This document shows positions 1 through 6,903 of a stretch of DNA of 11,191 nt, in pieces. Source of the stretch: Dehalococcoidia bacterium (GTDB taxonomy: Bacteria > Chloroflexota > Dehalococcoidia > GIF9 > AB-539-J10); NCBI GenBank assembly GCA_004376695.1, contig SOJB01000015.1:1-11191 (forward strand), written 5' to 3'. Made by a program: the position numbers and the translations under genes. The notes below the pieces were generated by a model. It was not told where the DNA came from, did no database searches, and saw nothing but the letters and a program-made list of their open reading frames with translations. The stretch's first letter is position 1, and each line of letters starts with the position of its first letter.

Positions 1-986
1 AGGCCCTGGTTGGCCAGCTTCAGAGCATAAGGCAGGGTAGCATTGGACAAGGCAATAGCTGAGGTGTGAGGATACATGCCTGGCATATTGGTAACGCAGT
101 AATGGAGCACACCTTCCTCAATGTAGACTGGGTCGGCATTGGTCGTCGGGCGGCTGGTCTCGATGCAGCCTCCCTGGTCGATGGCAATATCAACAATTAC
201 TGAACCGGGTTTCATTGTTTTGACCATCTCTTTGGTTACCATGATTGGCGCTCTGGTCCCGGCTACCAGGACAGCGCCGATCAGGATATCAGCTTCTTTA
301 ACGACGTCGGCAATGTTATACGGGTTTGAAGCCAGGGTCTCAAACCGGCCGTGCATAGTTTCTTCAAGGTATCTCAGCCGGGCCAGGTTTCTGGTAACCA
401 TTATGACACGGGCTCCGAGGCCAACCGCCATCTGAGCTGCGTTGGTGCCAACAACCCCACCACCCAGAATGACGACCGTAGCTGGCGGCACACCAGGTAC
501 ACCTCCGATCAACCGACCGCTACCCTTATGTTTCCTGCCAAGGTAGTGAGCTCCTGCCAGGGTACCGACCCTGCCTGCAACGGCACTCATTGGGTCAAGC
601 AAGGGAGTGGTGCCATCACGTAGCTGTACCGTCTCAAAGGCAATGGCGGTTACTCCGCCCTTCATCACGGCCAAGGTCAGCTCCCTCTCCGGAGCCAGAT
701 GGAGATAGGTAAACAGTATCAGGCCCTTCCTGAAGTATTTAAACTCACTGGGTATGGGTTCCTTGACATGATAAATCATTTCTGCTTGTTTCCATACCTC
801 ATCGGCCGTTTTGACAACAGTAGCCCCAACCTTGGCGTAGTCCTGGTCTTCAAAGCCGCTTCCCAGGCCAGCTTTGGTTTCGACCAACACCTGGTGTCCC
901 GCGTGAATAAGTGTGCCTGCAGCCGTTGGCGGGGCACTCACTCTGTACTCTTCGACTTTTATTTCCTTAGGAACACCAATAATCAT
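1..986 (-). CDS. ald: Alanine dehydrogenase, 3' end cut by window edge
   Basis: Catalyses the reversible NAD(P)-dependent deamination of L-alanine to pyruvate and ammonia in the cytoplasm. My translation gives 328 codons without a stop; the family is about 370 residues, so roughly 40 C-terminal residues lie outside the window. It opens with the family signature MIIGVPKEIK. Arg15, Lys75 (in HVKEP), His96 (in YLHLA) and Asp270 (in AIDQGG) fall exactly at the positions of the substrate-binding and catalytic residues of characterised alanine dehydrogenases. The Rossmann loop GGGVVG is at 175-180. Odd: the acidic residue normally ending the second Rossmann strand (Asp198) is Thr, followed by Arg-Asn, which suggests altered coenzyme preference. 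The ATG start at 984-986 is set by AGGAGG (993-998, minus strand) six bases upstream. It is the last visible gene of the minus-strand operon, 54 bases after the iron-sulfur gene, so probably cotranscribed with it. Confidence 0.95.
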   Translation of the reverse strand, partial: MIIGVPKEIKVEEYRVSAPPTAAGTLIHAGHQVLVETKAGLGSGFEDQDYAKVGATVVKTADEVWKQAEMIYHVKEPIPSEFKYFRKGLILFTYLHLAPERELTLAVMKGGVTAIAFETVQLRDGTTPLLDPMSAVAGRVGTLAGAHYLGRKHKGSGRLIGGVPGVPPATVVILGGGVVGTNAAQMAVGLGARVIMVTRNLARLRYLEETMHGRFETLASNPYNIADVVKEADILIGAVLVAGTRAPIMVTKEMVKTMKPGSVIVDIAIDQGGCIETSRPTTNADPVYIEEGVLHYCVTNMPGMYPHTSAIALSNATLPYALKLANQG

Positions 987-1040
987 GCACTTCCTCCTAT
1001 TTTGATGTACGTACTCCAAACATTGTGGGCTGGCAGAGTC

Positions 1041-1721
1041 TTATGTAACCTTGCGAAACGCCAGAGCACCAACAGGGCAAACGGTAACACACTCACTGCA
1101 GTCCTGACAACCGGCTCTTCCTATGGGCTCATCCCCGAAGGTGGTGACCATCCTGCGGAACCCGCGGTGAGCAAAACCAATCGTCCCTCTGCCCAGTTTC
1201 TCCTGGCATACCCAAACGCATTTGCCGCAGAGTACGCATTTGTTGGGATCGTAGATGAACAAAGGACTACTCGAATCGACGGGCAATTCAGGCAGGATCT
1301 TACTGTACGTCTTCGTCTTCAGCTTCACGCGGAGATGCTTGGCCGCAACTTGAAGCTCACAAGATCCGTTCCTCAGACAATGGGCACAATCCACAGGATG
1401 GCTGGCCAGGAGCAATTCCAGAGCAGTGCGCGCCAGCCTCAATGCCTTTGCCCCTCTCGTATTGACCACCATACCTTCTGCCGCAGGTGTTGTACAGGCT
1501 GTCACCGGAGTATCCTTACCTTCGACCTCCACAAAACAGAGACGGCAGGAGGCAAAGGGCTCTCTCTTCTCCCGAATGGCGCAGAGGTTGGGGATGTAGA
1601 TGCCGTTATCCAGAGCTGCCCACAGGACCTTTTCACCCGGGGCAGCTCCTATCTTCTTGCCGTCAATCGTCAGAGAGACGCTTTTGACTCTTGTCAGTAC
1701 CTTCACCTCTGCTTTCTCCAC
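1041..1721 (-). CDS. NuoG/HoxU-like 2Fe-2S and 4Fe-4S electron-transfer protein
   Basis: A 226-residue protein resembling the N-terminal part of NuoG, HoxU and the N-terminal arm of NAD-linked formate dehydrogenases and hydrogenases. Seen in the sequence: a plant-type 2Fe-2S domain with Cys47, 59, 62 and 76 (C-x11-C-x2-C-x13-C); a His-Cys3 4Fe-4S site (His108, Cys112, 115, 121); and two C-x2-C-x2-C-x3-C motifs (Cys162/165/168/172 and Cys205/208/211/215). That predicts one 2Fe-2S and three 4Fe-4S clusters. It ends right after the last ferredoxin motif, so it carries no catalytic domain, and no NuoE/NuoF-like or molybdopterin partner is visible in the window. It lies 55 bases after fhs, so its partner may be a formate dehydrogenase, methylene-THF reductase or hydrogenase module encoded elsewhere (inference). 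The start is a GTG at 1721 without a good Shine-Dalgarno; a second GTG five codons in (1704-1706) has GGAG nine bases upstream and is a real alternative. Confidence 0.88.
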   Translation of the reverse strand: MEKAEVKVLTRVKSVSLTIDGKKIGAAPGEKVLWAALDNGIYIPNLCAIREKREPFASCRLCFVEVEGKDTPVTACTTPAAEGMVVNTRGAKALRLARTALELLLASHPVDCAHCLRNGSCELQVAAKHLRVKLKTKTYSKILPELPVDSSSPLFIYDPNKCVLCGKCVWVCQEKLGRGTIGFAHRGFRRMVTTFGDEPIGRAGCQDCSECVTVCPVGALAFRKVT

Positions 1722-1776
1722 TGAGGGAGAGAAAATCCCGGAGCGGTGGCATTTTCCTTAACCTGCCTGTTGCCCT

Positions 1777-3540
1777 CTAGAAGAGCCCCTGCACTTTGCC
1801 CGTCTTGGTATCAACATCTACCCTTCTGAAGGCCGGGTTGGAACTGGTGCCAGGCATCAGGCTGATTGTCCCGGCACACGGGCAAAGGAATCTGGCCCCG
1901 GAGTAAAGCAACACATCGCGGATGGGCAGGGTCCATCCCTTGGGAACGCCCTTAAGCTCGGGATTATGGGACAGGCTCAGGTGCGTCTTCACCATCATGG
2001 TGGCGTACTCATCATATTTGGAGTCTGCCTCGAACATCTTAGCCTTGGCCTCGGCATCGGCGGTCCATGACACTCCTTCGGCTCCATAGACTACCCTGGC
2101 GATCTTATCAACTCGCTCTCGTAGCTTCATTTCAATGGGGTAAAGGAACTTGAAGTCGTTCTTCTCCTCACAGGCTTCCATGACTGCATCGGCAAGCTCC
2201 AGTGCACCATCACCGCCCCTGAGCCAGTGCTCACTGAGCGCACAACGTGCCCCAGCCGCCTCCGCCGCCTTGCGTACCATAGCGATCTCCGCCTTAGTGT
2301 CGGTGTGGAAGGCGTTGATACACACTACGGGGTTGATGCCTGCGGTCCTGATTGTGTTGATATGGTGCAGCATATTTGGGATGCCCTTCTCCAGGAGGCC
2401 CAGGTCCTCCTTAGTATAGGAGTCCGGTAAGGGCCGGCCGGCCACCACTGTCGGCCCGCCGCCGTGCATCTTCAATGCCCTGATGGTAGCGGTCAGCACC
2501 GATACATGCGGCTTGAGACCGCTGAGCCGGCATTTCACATTCCAGAACTTCTCGAATCCTATATCAGCGGCAAACCCGCTCTCGGTAACATGATAGTCAA
2601 ACATCTTCAGCGCCATGCGGTCGGCGATGATAGAAGATTGACCGACAGCGATGTTGGCAAAGGGACCGGCATGTACCAGACAGGGCTGATACTCGGCGGT
2701 GCACATGAGGGTGGGATTAATCGTGTTGCGCATCCAGGCGGTCATGGCACCCCCTACCTCCAGATCGCCGGTAGTGACAGGATTACCTTCCCGGTCAAAG
2801 GCAACGGTGATTGCATCCATCCTCTTGCGAAGGTCGGCCAGGTCTGTGACAATAGACAGCATAGCCATCAGTTCGGAGCTCACAGCGATCCCGAACCTGG
2901 ACTGCACGGTGTAGCCATCCGTGCGTCCGCCAAGGCCTATCACTATATTGCGGAGGCTCTGGGCACAGAAGTCCATTATCCAGCCCATCTCTACCCTTGT
3001 CGGGTCAACGTTCAGGCGGCGCATCCCTGTGCGCTTGGTCAGTTCCTCATCATTGTAGTTACGCTCGTGCTGCATCCTGGAAGTAAGTGCCACCATGGCT
3101 AGATTGTGGGCATTCATTATGTCATTGATGTCGCCGGTAAGCCCCAAAGAGAACTCGGTCATGGGAATAAGCAGCGCATTGCCACCCCCGGCGGCGGTAC
3201 CCTTGATGTTCATGCTCGGACCACCGGATGGCTGGCGTATACAACCTCCCACACTCTTGCCTCGCTTGCCAAAGCCTTCTAAGAGACCCATACTGGTCGT
3301 GGTTTTTCCTTCTCCGAGCGGAGTAGGAGTTATAGCAGTCACTTCAACGAACTTGCCGTCGGGCTTGCCCTTCAGCCGCTCAATAATCTTCATGAAATCG
3401 AGTTTGCATAGTCTTCCGTAAGGAATGATCTCATCCTTCTGCAAGTTCAGTTTTTCCCGCCACTCATCGGGCGTCGGCATGTTCTCTTCGGCAGCTTCCG
3501 AAATCTGCCAGTCCTTCAGTTTCATCGCATCATAAGCCAT
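1777..3540 (-). CDS. fhs: Formate-tetrahydrofolate ligase (formyl-THF synthetase), long form
   Basis: ATP-dependent condensation of formate with tetrahydrofolate to 10-formyl-THF, the formate-activating step of the methyl branch of the Wood-Ljungdahl pathway; cytoplasmic. The P-loop TPTPLGEGKTTT spans residues 71-82. Downstream are the family blocks IKGTAAGGG (about 112-120), LTGDIN, VHAGPFANIA, ESGFAADIGFEKF, INAFHTDT and the terminal GLF. At 587 residues it is about 30 longer than the usual 555-560, with an N-terminal extension and a modified segment after the GDIN block (around MQHERNYNDEEL). The formyl-phosphate-binding loop reads IRQPSGGP instead of the usual IREPSLGP: Arg102 is kept, but Gln103 stands where the cation-binding Glu normally is. 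Strong Shine-Dalgarno (AGGAGG, ending five bases before the ATG). It starts 30 bases after folD, so the two consecutive folate enzymes are coexpressed. Confidence 0.97.
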   Translation of the reverse strand: MAYDAMKLKDWQISEAAEENMPTPDEWREKLNLQKDEIIPYGRLCKLDFMKIIERLKGKPDGKFVEVTAITPTPLGEGKTTTSMGLLEGFGKRGKSVGGCIRQPSGGPSMNIKGTAAGGGNALLIPMTEFSLGLTGDINDIMNAHNLAMVALTSRMQHERNYNDEELTKRTGMRRLNVDPTRVEMGWIMDFCAQSLRNIVIGLGGRTDGYTVQSRFGIAVSSELMAMLSIVTDLADLRKRMDAITVAFDREGNPVTTGDLEVGGAMTAWMRNTINPTLMCTAEYQPCLVHAGPFANIAVGQSSIIADRMALKMFDYHVTESGFAADIGFEKFWNVKCRLSGLKPHVSVLTATIRALKMHGGGPTVVAGRPLPDSYTKEDLGLLEKGIPNMLHHINTIRTAGINPVVCINAFHTDTKAEIAMVRKAAEAAGARCALSEHWLRGGDGALELADAVMEACEEKNDFKFLYPIEMKLRERVDKIARVVYGAEGVSWTADAEAKAKMFEADSKYDEYATMMVKTHLSLSHNPELKGVPKGWTLPIRDVLLYSGARFLCPCAGTISLMPGTSSNPAFRRVDVDTKTGKVQGLF

Positions 3541-3570
3541 GGTAACCTCCTCTCTGATCTCTGCAATTCA

Positions 3571-4479
3571 TTATTCTCGCGTGCGCTCAGCCCTGCGCTC
3601 GGCTGCCACTACTGTATTGACCATAAGCATCGTGATAGTCATCGGGCCAACCCCTCCCGGCACCGGTGTAATAGCGCTGGCTTTCTCCTTGACCGTCTCG
3701 AACTCTACATCCCCCCTCAGGTCGGGGACCTGCTTATTGGGGTCAGCCTTGCTGGGTTTCCATCCCACGCGGTTCACACCTACGTCGATAACAACTGCTC
3801 CTTCCTTTACCATGTCCGCCTTAATAACTTCCGGAGAACCCATCGCCGCCACCAGGATATCTGCCTGCCTGGTGATTTCAGCAATATTCTTCGTCCCGGT
3901 GTGGACGACGGTCACAGTTGCGTTGGCACGCTTATTCTTCTGCACCAGCATGGCCATCAGAGGTTTCCCTACTATGTTGCTTCGGCCACATATGACCACG
4001 TGCTTGCCATCAGGGGGGTTGCCGCTGCGGATCATCAATTCCACTGCCCCGTGCGGTGTGCAGGGCATGAAATACGGGTCTCCGATGAGCAACTTGCCCA
4101 CGTTGACAGGATGGAAGCCATCCACGTCCTTAGCCGGGTCGATGAGGTTCAGCACCTTGTTCCCATCGATGTGCTTTGGCAGCGGTAGTTGAACCAGTAT
4201 GCCATCAACGTGCTCCGCTTTGTTCATTTCCTTCACTTTGGAAATGAGTTCCTTCTCCGAGGCGTTCTCGGGCAGGACGATGGTCTCTGACCACACGCCT
4301 ATCTCATCCGCTGCCTTTTCCTTGCCCGAAACATAGGATACGGACGCAGGGTCCTCCCCCACGCGGATCATGACCAGGCCCGGCGTTACGCCCGTGCTTT
4401 TGAGCTTGGAGACGCGTCCCGTCAACTCAGCCCGGATCTCTTTCGCTACCTCGGTTCCGGAGATTATCTTTGCCGTCAT
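3571..4479 (-). CDS. folD: Bifunctional methylene-THF dehydrogenase / methenyl-THF cyclohydrolase
   Basis: Interconverts 10-formyl-THF, 5,10-methenyl-THF and 5,10-methylene-THF with NAD(P)H; it follows Fhs in the methyl branch and also serves one-carbon biosynthesis. The 302-residue length is typical for FolD (about 280-300). Visible motifs: the catalytic Tyr49-x3-Lys53 (SYVSGKEKA), the substrate loop VDGILVQLPLP (91-101), KDVDGFHPVNVG (117-128) with the conserved Asp120, PCTPHGAVEL (139-148), the nucleotide-binding GRSNIVGKP (165-173), DVGVNR (232-237) and the C-terminal TPVPGGVGPMT (271-281). All key residues appear intact. GGAGGT lies a few bases before the ATG at 4477-4479. It follows cooC by 48 bases that contain a perfect hairpin, and precedes fhs by 30 bases, so it sits inside the minus-strand operon. 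Confidence 0.97.
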   Translation of the reverse strand: MTAKIISGTEVAKEIRAELTGRVSKLKSTGVTPGLVMIRVGEDPASVSYVSGKEKAADEIGVWSETIVLPENASEKELISKVKEMNKAEHVDGILVQLPLPKHIDGNKVLNLIDPAKDVDGFHPVNVGKLLIGDPYFMPCTPHGAVELMIRSGNPPDGKHVVICGRSNIVGKPLMAMLVQKNKRANATVTVVHTGTKNIAEITRQADILVAAMGSPEVIKADMVKEGAVVIDVGVNRVGWKPSKADPNKQVPDLRGDVEFETVKEKASAITPVPGGVGPMTITMLMVNTVVAAERRAERTRE

Positions 4480-4502
4480 CTAGACCTCCTTTCTTAATTC
4501 CT

Positions 4503-4526
4503 GGGTTATCGGCTCGCCGATAACTC
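4503..4526 (-). promoter_or_regulatory. Perfect inverted repeat between cooC and folD
   Basis: GTTATCGGC (4505-4513) and GCCGATAAC (4516-4524) are exact inverse complements with a two-base centre; a G-T wobble and one more G-C pair extend the stem to 4503-4526. It begins two bases beyond the cooC stop codon, and the folD Shine-Dalgarno follows in the message. No T-run follows on the minus strand, so it is not a classical intrinsic terminator. An RNA processing or stability element that sets the cooC to folD expression ratio, a weak attenuator, or a protein operator are all possible (inference). Confidence 0.6.
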
Positions 4527-4527
4527 T

Positions 4528-5295
4528 CTATTCGCCGGCTCTAATACGTGCCGCAATGTCCTTCACCTGGCCGATAACAACGGAGCTCGAATCGCTGACG
4601 GGAAAACTGCCAAGGCCAGCCTCTATGACGCTCTGGTCGTAGGGGATGAAGCCTAGAAACTCGAAATCCGGCATGGCCGCCAGCAGAAAATCCCTGTCCC
4701 GTTCACTACGAATCTTGTTAGCCACCACCCTGATTCTCTCCAGACCTATGTCTTTCGCCAGCTCTCTTATCCTGTACGCTGTTTCCACACTGCCCTTGCC
4801 CGGCTCCACTACCACTATCAGCTCATCCACCGCCTTTGCCGTCGCCCGCCCGAGATGCTCCACCCCGGCCTCCATATCCATTATCACTACTTCATCCCTC
4901 TTCAGGAGTAAGTGAGCAACCAGAGCCTCCAGCAAGGCATTTTCAGGACAGTAGCAACCACTACCACCCTTTCTTAACCGTCCCATCACCATCAACCTGA
5001 TTCCCTTATGCTCGACCCAGTGCTTCTCGGGTATGTCATCAACCCTCGGATTCAGCTTGAAGTAAGGTGCTGTCTGACCGGGACGTGCCCCCGTCCTTTC
5101 TTCGATGAGGTCTCCCATCTCAGATATGGGAGTAATCTTCTCCGACCCGGGAAAGCCGAGGGCGATCGCCAGAGTAGGATTGGGGTCGGCATCTATGGCC
5201 AGAACAGAGTACCCGGATTCGCTCAATATAGTAGAAAGGAGGGCGACCAGCATCGTTTTGCCTGTGCCTCCTTTGCCACTAACAGCAACTTTCAT
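4528..5295 (-). CDS. cooC: CooC/AcsF-type nickel-insertion ATPase for CO dehydrogenase
   Basis: A MinD/SIMIBI-class ATPase thought to deliver nickel to the C-cluster of CO dehydrogenase or the A-cluster of acetyl-CoA synthase. Seen: deviant Walker A GKGGTGKT (residues 7-14), strand-loop AIDADPNPT (33-41), the CooC-specific Cys-x-Cys metal motif (Cys114, Cys116, in GCYCPEN) and the Walker-B-like DMEAGVEHLGR (140-150). The length of 255 is normal. I chose ATG 5293-5295 because the protein then opens directly with MKVAVSGKGG, as family members do. An in-frame TTG at 5323-5325 would add ten residues but would lie inside the predicted promoter. The ATG has only GGGG immediately upstream and no real Shine-Dalgarno, consistent with a very short leader. 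The CODH/ACS target itself is not in the window. First gene of the minus-strand operon, divergent from korDABC. Oddity: Thr replaces the usual Val in the Walker A, and Met follows the Lys-Thr. Confidence 0.93.
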   Translation of the reverse strand: MKVAVSGKGGTGKTMLVALLSTILSESGYSVLAIDADPNPTLAIALGFPGSEKITPISEMGDLIEERTGARPGQTAPYFKLNPRVDDIPEKHWVEHKGIRLMVMGRLRKGGSGCYCPENALLEALVAHLLLKRDEVVIMDMEAGVEHLGRATAKAVDELIVVVEPGKGSVETAYRIRELAKDIGLERIRVVANKIRSERDRDFLLAAMPDFEFLGFIPYDQSVIEAGLGSFPVSDSSSVVIGQVKDIAARIRAGE

Positions 5296-5308
5296 CCCCG
5301 GAAGGCAG

Positions 5309-5338
5309 ATTTTAGCCTGTCTCAACAGCAGAAGTCAA
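5309..5338 (-). promoter_or_regulatory. Predicted sigma70-type promoter for the cooC-folD-fhs operon
   Basis: On the minus strand TTGACT (5333-5338) and TAAAAT (5309-5314) are separated by 18 bases, close to the consensus -35 and -10. The expected transcription start is near 5302, leaving only about seven bases before the ATG at 5295. The call rests on consensus match and position alone. Confidence 0.6.
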
Positions 5339-5365
5339 TTCGCGTTGGAAAGAACAGAGCATTCG

Positions 5366-5406
5366 GTACGGCGGCCTATCTCAAGATGAGCATCCCGCCT
5401 TCGTAC
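5366..5406. repeat. Imperfect inverted repeat in the divergent control region
   Basis: GTACGGCGG (5366-5374) can pair with CCGC (5395-5398) and CGTAC (5402-5406), leaving a three-base bulge (5399-5401). The loop contains a small nested CTCA/TGAG pairing. It lies just upstream of the predicted cooC -35, a natural place for a regulator site. The rest of the gap between the two promoters (5339-5528) shows no gene or clear RNA. Confidence 0.35.
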
Positions 5407-5528
5407 GGAGACGCTAACAGTGGAAACCATCCCACGCCTGACATTTGGTGACGTGGCAGCCTCCTCGGCAAAGAAAGCCAAGAAATGAGTCGACGCTCCC
5501 ACTGAGAGACTGAATTGCTGAAAAGGTG

Positions 5529-5534
5529 TATAAT
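5529..5534 (+). promoter_or_regulatory. Consensus -10 box (TATAAT) upstream of korD
   Basis: A perfect TATAAT ending nine bases before the GTG that I take as the korD start. I see no convincing -35 at 15-19 bases upstream, so the promoter may rely on an activator or on other contacts. Transcription would start near 5541, about three bases before the GTG at 5544, giving an essentially leaderless message. The box also argues against the longer reading frame from GTG 5526, which would overlap it. Confidence 0.5.
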
Positions 5535-5543
5535 GCGGGGCGA

Positions 5544-5741
5544 GTGAAGAGGGTAGACATCTATCGAGGCTGGTGCAAGAGATGTGGTATTTGCATCGCC
5601 TTCTGCCCCAAGCATGTCCTGGAAGCTGACAAAGACGGATTCCCCACCGTAACAGACCTCGAGCAATGCTCGGGTTGCAGGCTGTGCGAAATCAGATGCC
5701 CGGATTTCGCCATAGTCGTGTCCAAAGATGAAGAAGGATAA
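5544..5741 (+). CDS. korD: 2-oxoacid:ferredoxin oxidoreductase, delta (2x4Fe-4S ferredoxin) subunit
   Basis: A 65-residue bacterial-type ferredoxin with two complete C-x2-C-x2-C-x3-C-P motifs: Cys11/14/17/21 and Cys42/45/48/52, predicting two 4Fe-4S clusters. It passes electrons from the catalytic subunits to the external ferredoxin. Its identity as the delta subunit comes from position: it overlaps korA by 14 bases and heads the korDABC run. I chose GTG 5544 (protein begins MKRVDIYRG) rather than GTG 5526, because a perfect TATAAT at 5529-5534 would lie inside the longer version and the shorter N-terminus matches small Kor delta subunits. Neither start has a proper Shine-Dalgarno. The start choice is the main uncertainty. 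Confidence 0.9.
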   Translation: MKRVDIYRGWCKRCGICIAFCPKHVLEADKDGFPTVTDLEQCSGCRLCEIRCPDFAIVVSKDEEG

Positions 5742-6903
5742 GAATACGGAAAAGGAACAGAAACAGGAAGAGCAGAACCAGGTTCTTCTGCAAGGTAATG
5801 AGGCATGCGTAAGGGGCGCCCTCATGGCCGGTTGCCGTTTCTATGCCGGCTATCCCATCACTCCAGCAACGGAAATCACCGAGGTTATGGCGCGGGAGTT
5901 GCCCAAGGTCGGAGGAGTCTTCATCCAGATGGAGGACGAAATCGCCAGCCTGGGTGCCGTTATCGGTGCCTCCCTCGCCGGTGCCAAGAGCATGACTGCC
6001 ACAAGCGGACCCGGGTTTTCCTTGATGCAGGAACATATCGGCTATGCTTGCATGGCTGAAGTCCCCTGTGTTGTCGTCGACGTGATGCGGGCCGGACCGA
6101 GCACGGGGCTTCCTACTCAGCCGTCTCAGGGCGACGTCATGCAGGCCCGCTGGGGAACACATGGCGACCACTCTATCGTTGTTCTTTCCCCTTCTTCGGT
6201 ATACGAGTTCTTTGAGCTCACGATCCAGGCATTCAACCTATCGGAGAGATACCGCACGCCGACACTGCTGCTTGCTGATCAGATAGTGGCCCACATGAGA
6301 GAAGGCATAGTGCTACCATCCAAGGAAGACATAGAGATTGAGAACAGACCTCAACCAACTGTTCCGCCCGAATGGCATATCCCCTATGGTGACCCCGGTA
6401 CGGGCGTTCCGCCGATGCCGGCCTTCGGTGAAGGGTATCGCTACCACGTGACAGGTCTGCATCACGACCTGCGAGGGTATCCCACTACCCGAAAGGAAGA
6501 AGTTGAGTCCTTGATGCGGCGGCTTTTCTCCAAGATATCCAATGATCTCGAGCGTTTGCAGTGGTTCGATTCCTTCTACACGGAGGATGCCGTGATAACT
6601 GTAATAGCCTATGGCTGCGTAGCCCGCGCCGGGATGCAGGCGGTGAAGGACGCCCGGGCAAAGGGTCTCAAGGTAGGCCTCCTTAAGCTTAAGGTTCTCT
6701 GGCCCTTTATGCGTCGCACGGTAACCACTATCCTCGACAACTCCCAGAAGGTACTGATTCCGGAGATGAATGTCGGTCATATTTCTCGTGAAGTGAAAAG
6801 GGTCAATCAAAGCAACTGCGAGATTCTGACCCTGAACAAGATAGATGGAACGCCAATAACCCCTGCTGAGATATTGGAGACAGTTGAGGAGGTCTATCCG
6901 TGA
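5728..6903 (+). CDS. korA: 2-oxoacid:ferredoxin oxidoreductase, alpha subunit
   Basis: Catalytic alpha subunit of an oxygen-sensitive enzyme that decarboxylates a 2-oxoacid to an acyl-CoA with reduction of ferredoxin, or the reverse. The 391 residues fit KorA/VorB (about 350-380) plus a short N-terminal tail. Motifs: GNEACVRGAL (23-32), the pyrimidine-domain signature YPITP (42-46), QMEDEIASLGAVIGAS (67-82), TSGPGFSLM (92-100), GPSTGLPTQ (123-131) and the C-terminal transketolase-like domain containing IPEMN. Residues 2-18 are an unusual run made almost only of Lys, Glu, Gln, Asp and Asn. The ATG lies inside the last codons of korD, which suggests translational coupling. The separate delta, beta and gamma neighbours favour the 2-oxoglutarate (Kor) or branched-chain (Vor) class over fused pyruvate enzymes, but the substrate cannot be read from sequence alone. 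Confidence 0.94.
   Translation: MKKDKNTEKEQKQEEQNQVLLQGNEACVRGALMAGCRFYAGYPITPATEITEVMARELPKVGGVFIQMEDEIASLGAVIGASLAGAKSMTATSGPGFSLMQEHIGYACMAEVPCVVVDVMRAGPSTGLPTQPSQGDVMQARWGTHGDHSIVVLSPSSVYEFFELTIQAFNLSERYRTPTLLLADQIVAHMREGIVLPSKEDIEIENRPQPTVPPEWHIPYGDPGTGVPPMPAFGEGYRYHVTGLHHDLRGYPTTRKEEVESLMRRLFSKISNDLERLQWFDSFYTEDAVITVIAYGCVARAGMQAVKDARAKGLKVGLLKLKVLWPFMRRTVTTILDNSQKVLIPEMNVGHISREVKRVNQSNCEILTLNKIDGTPITPAEILETVEEVYP

Noticed and set aside
1007..1014. GTACGTAC palindrome upstream of ald
   Set aside because: Only eight bases long and without flanking pairing; easily expected by chance.
699..1724. 341-codon plus-strand open frame
   Set aside because: It lies wholly antisense to ald and the iron-sulfur gene; its translation shows no domain and odd composition, while the opposite strand encodes clear family motifs.
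1724..1754. ATG with an AAGGA-like sequence in the gap upstream of the iron-sulfur gene
   Set aside because: It is out of frame with the iron-sulfur protein and gives only a short peptide without recognisable features.
2464..3102. 212-codon plus-strand open frame
   Set aside because: Antisense shadow of fhs; the fhs reading frame has all family blocks.
3539..4192. 217-codon plus-strand open frame
   Set aside because: Antisense to folD, low-complexity Ser/Thr-rich translation, no recognisable motif.
5296..5325. TTG start adding ten residues to CooC
   Set aside because: It falls inside the predicted promoter, has no Shine-Dalgarno, and family members begin at the MKVAVSGKGG position.
5376..5825. 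149-codon minus-strand open frame across the divergent promoter region
   Set aside because: It runs antisense through korD and the start of korA and would overlap the korD promoter; no motif is visible.
5692..6171. 159-codon minus-strand open frame
   Set aside because: Antisense to korA, with a simple Leu/Phe/Ile-rich tail that mirrors the Lys/Glu-rich N-terminus of KorA.
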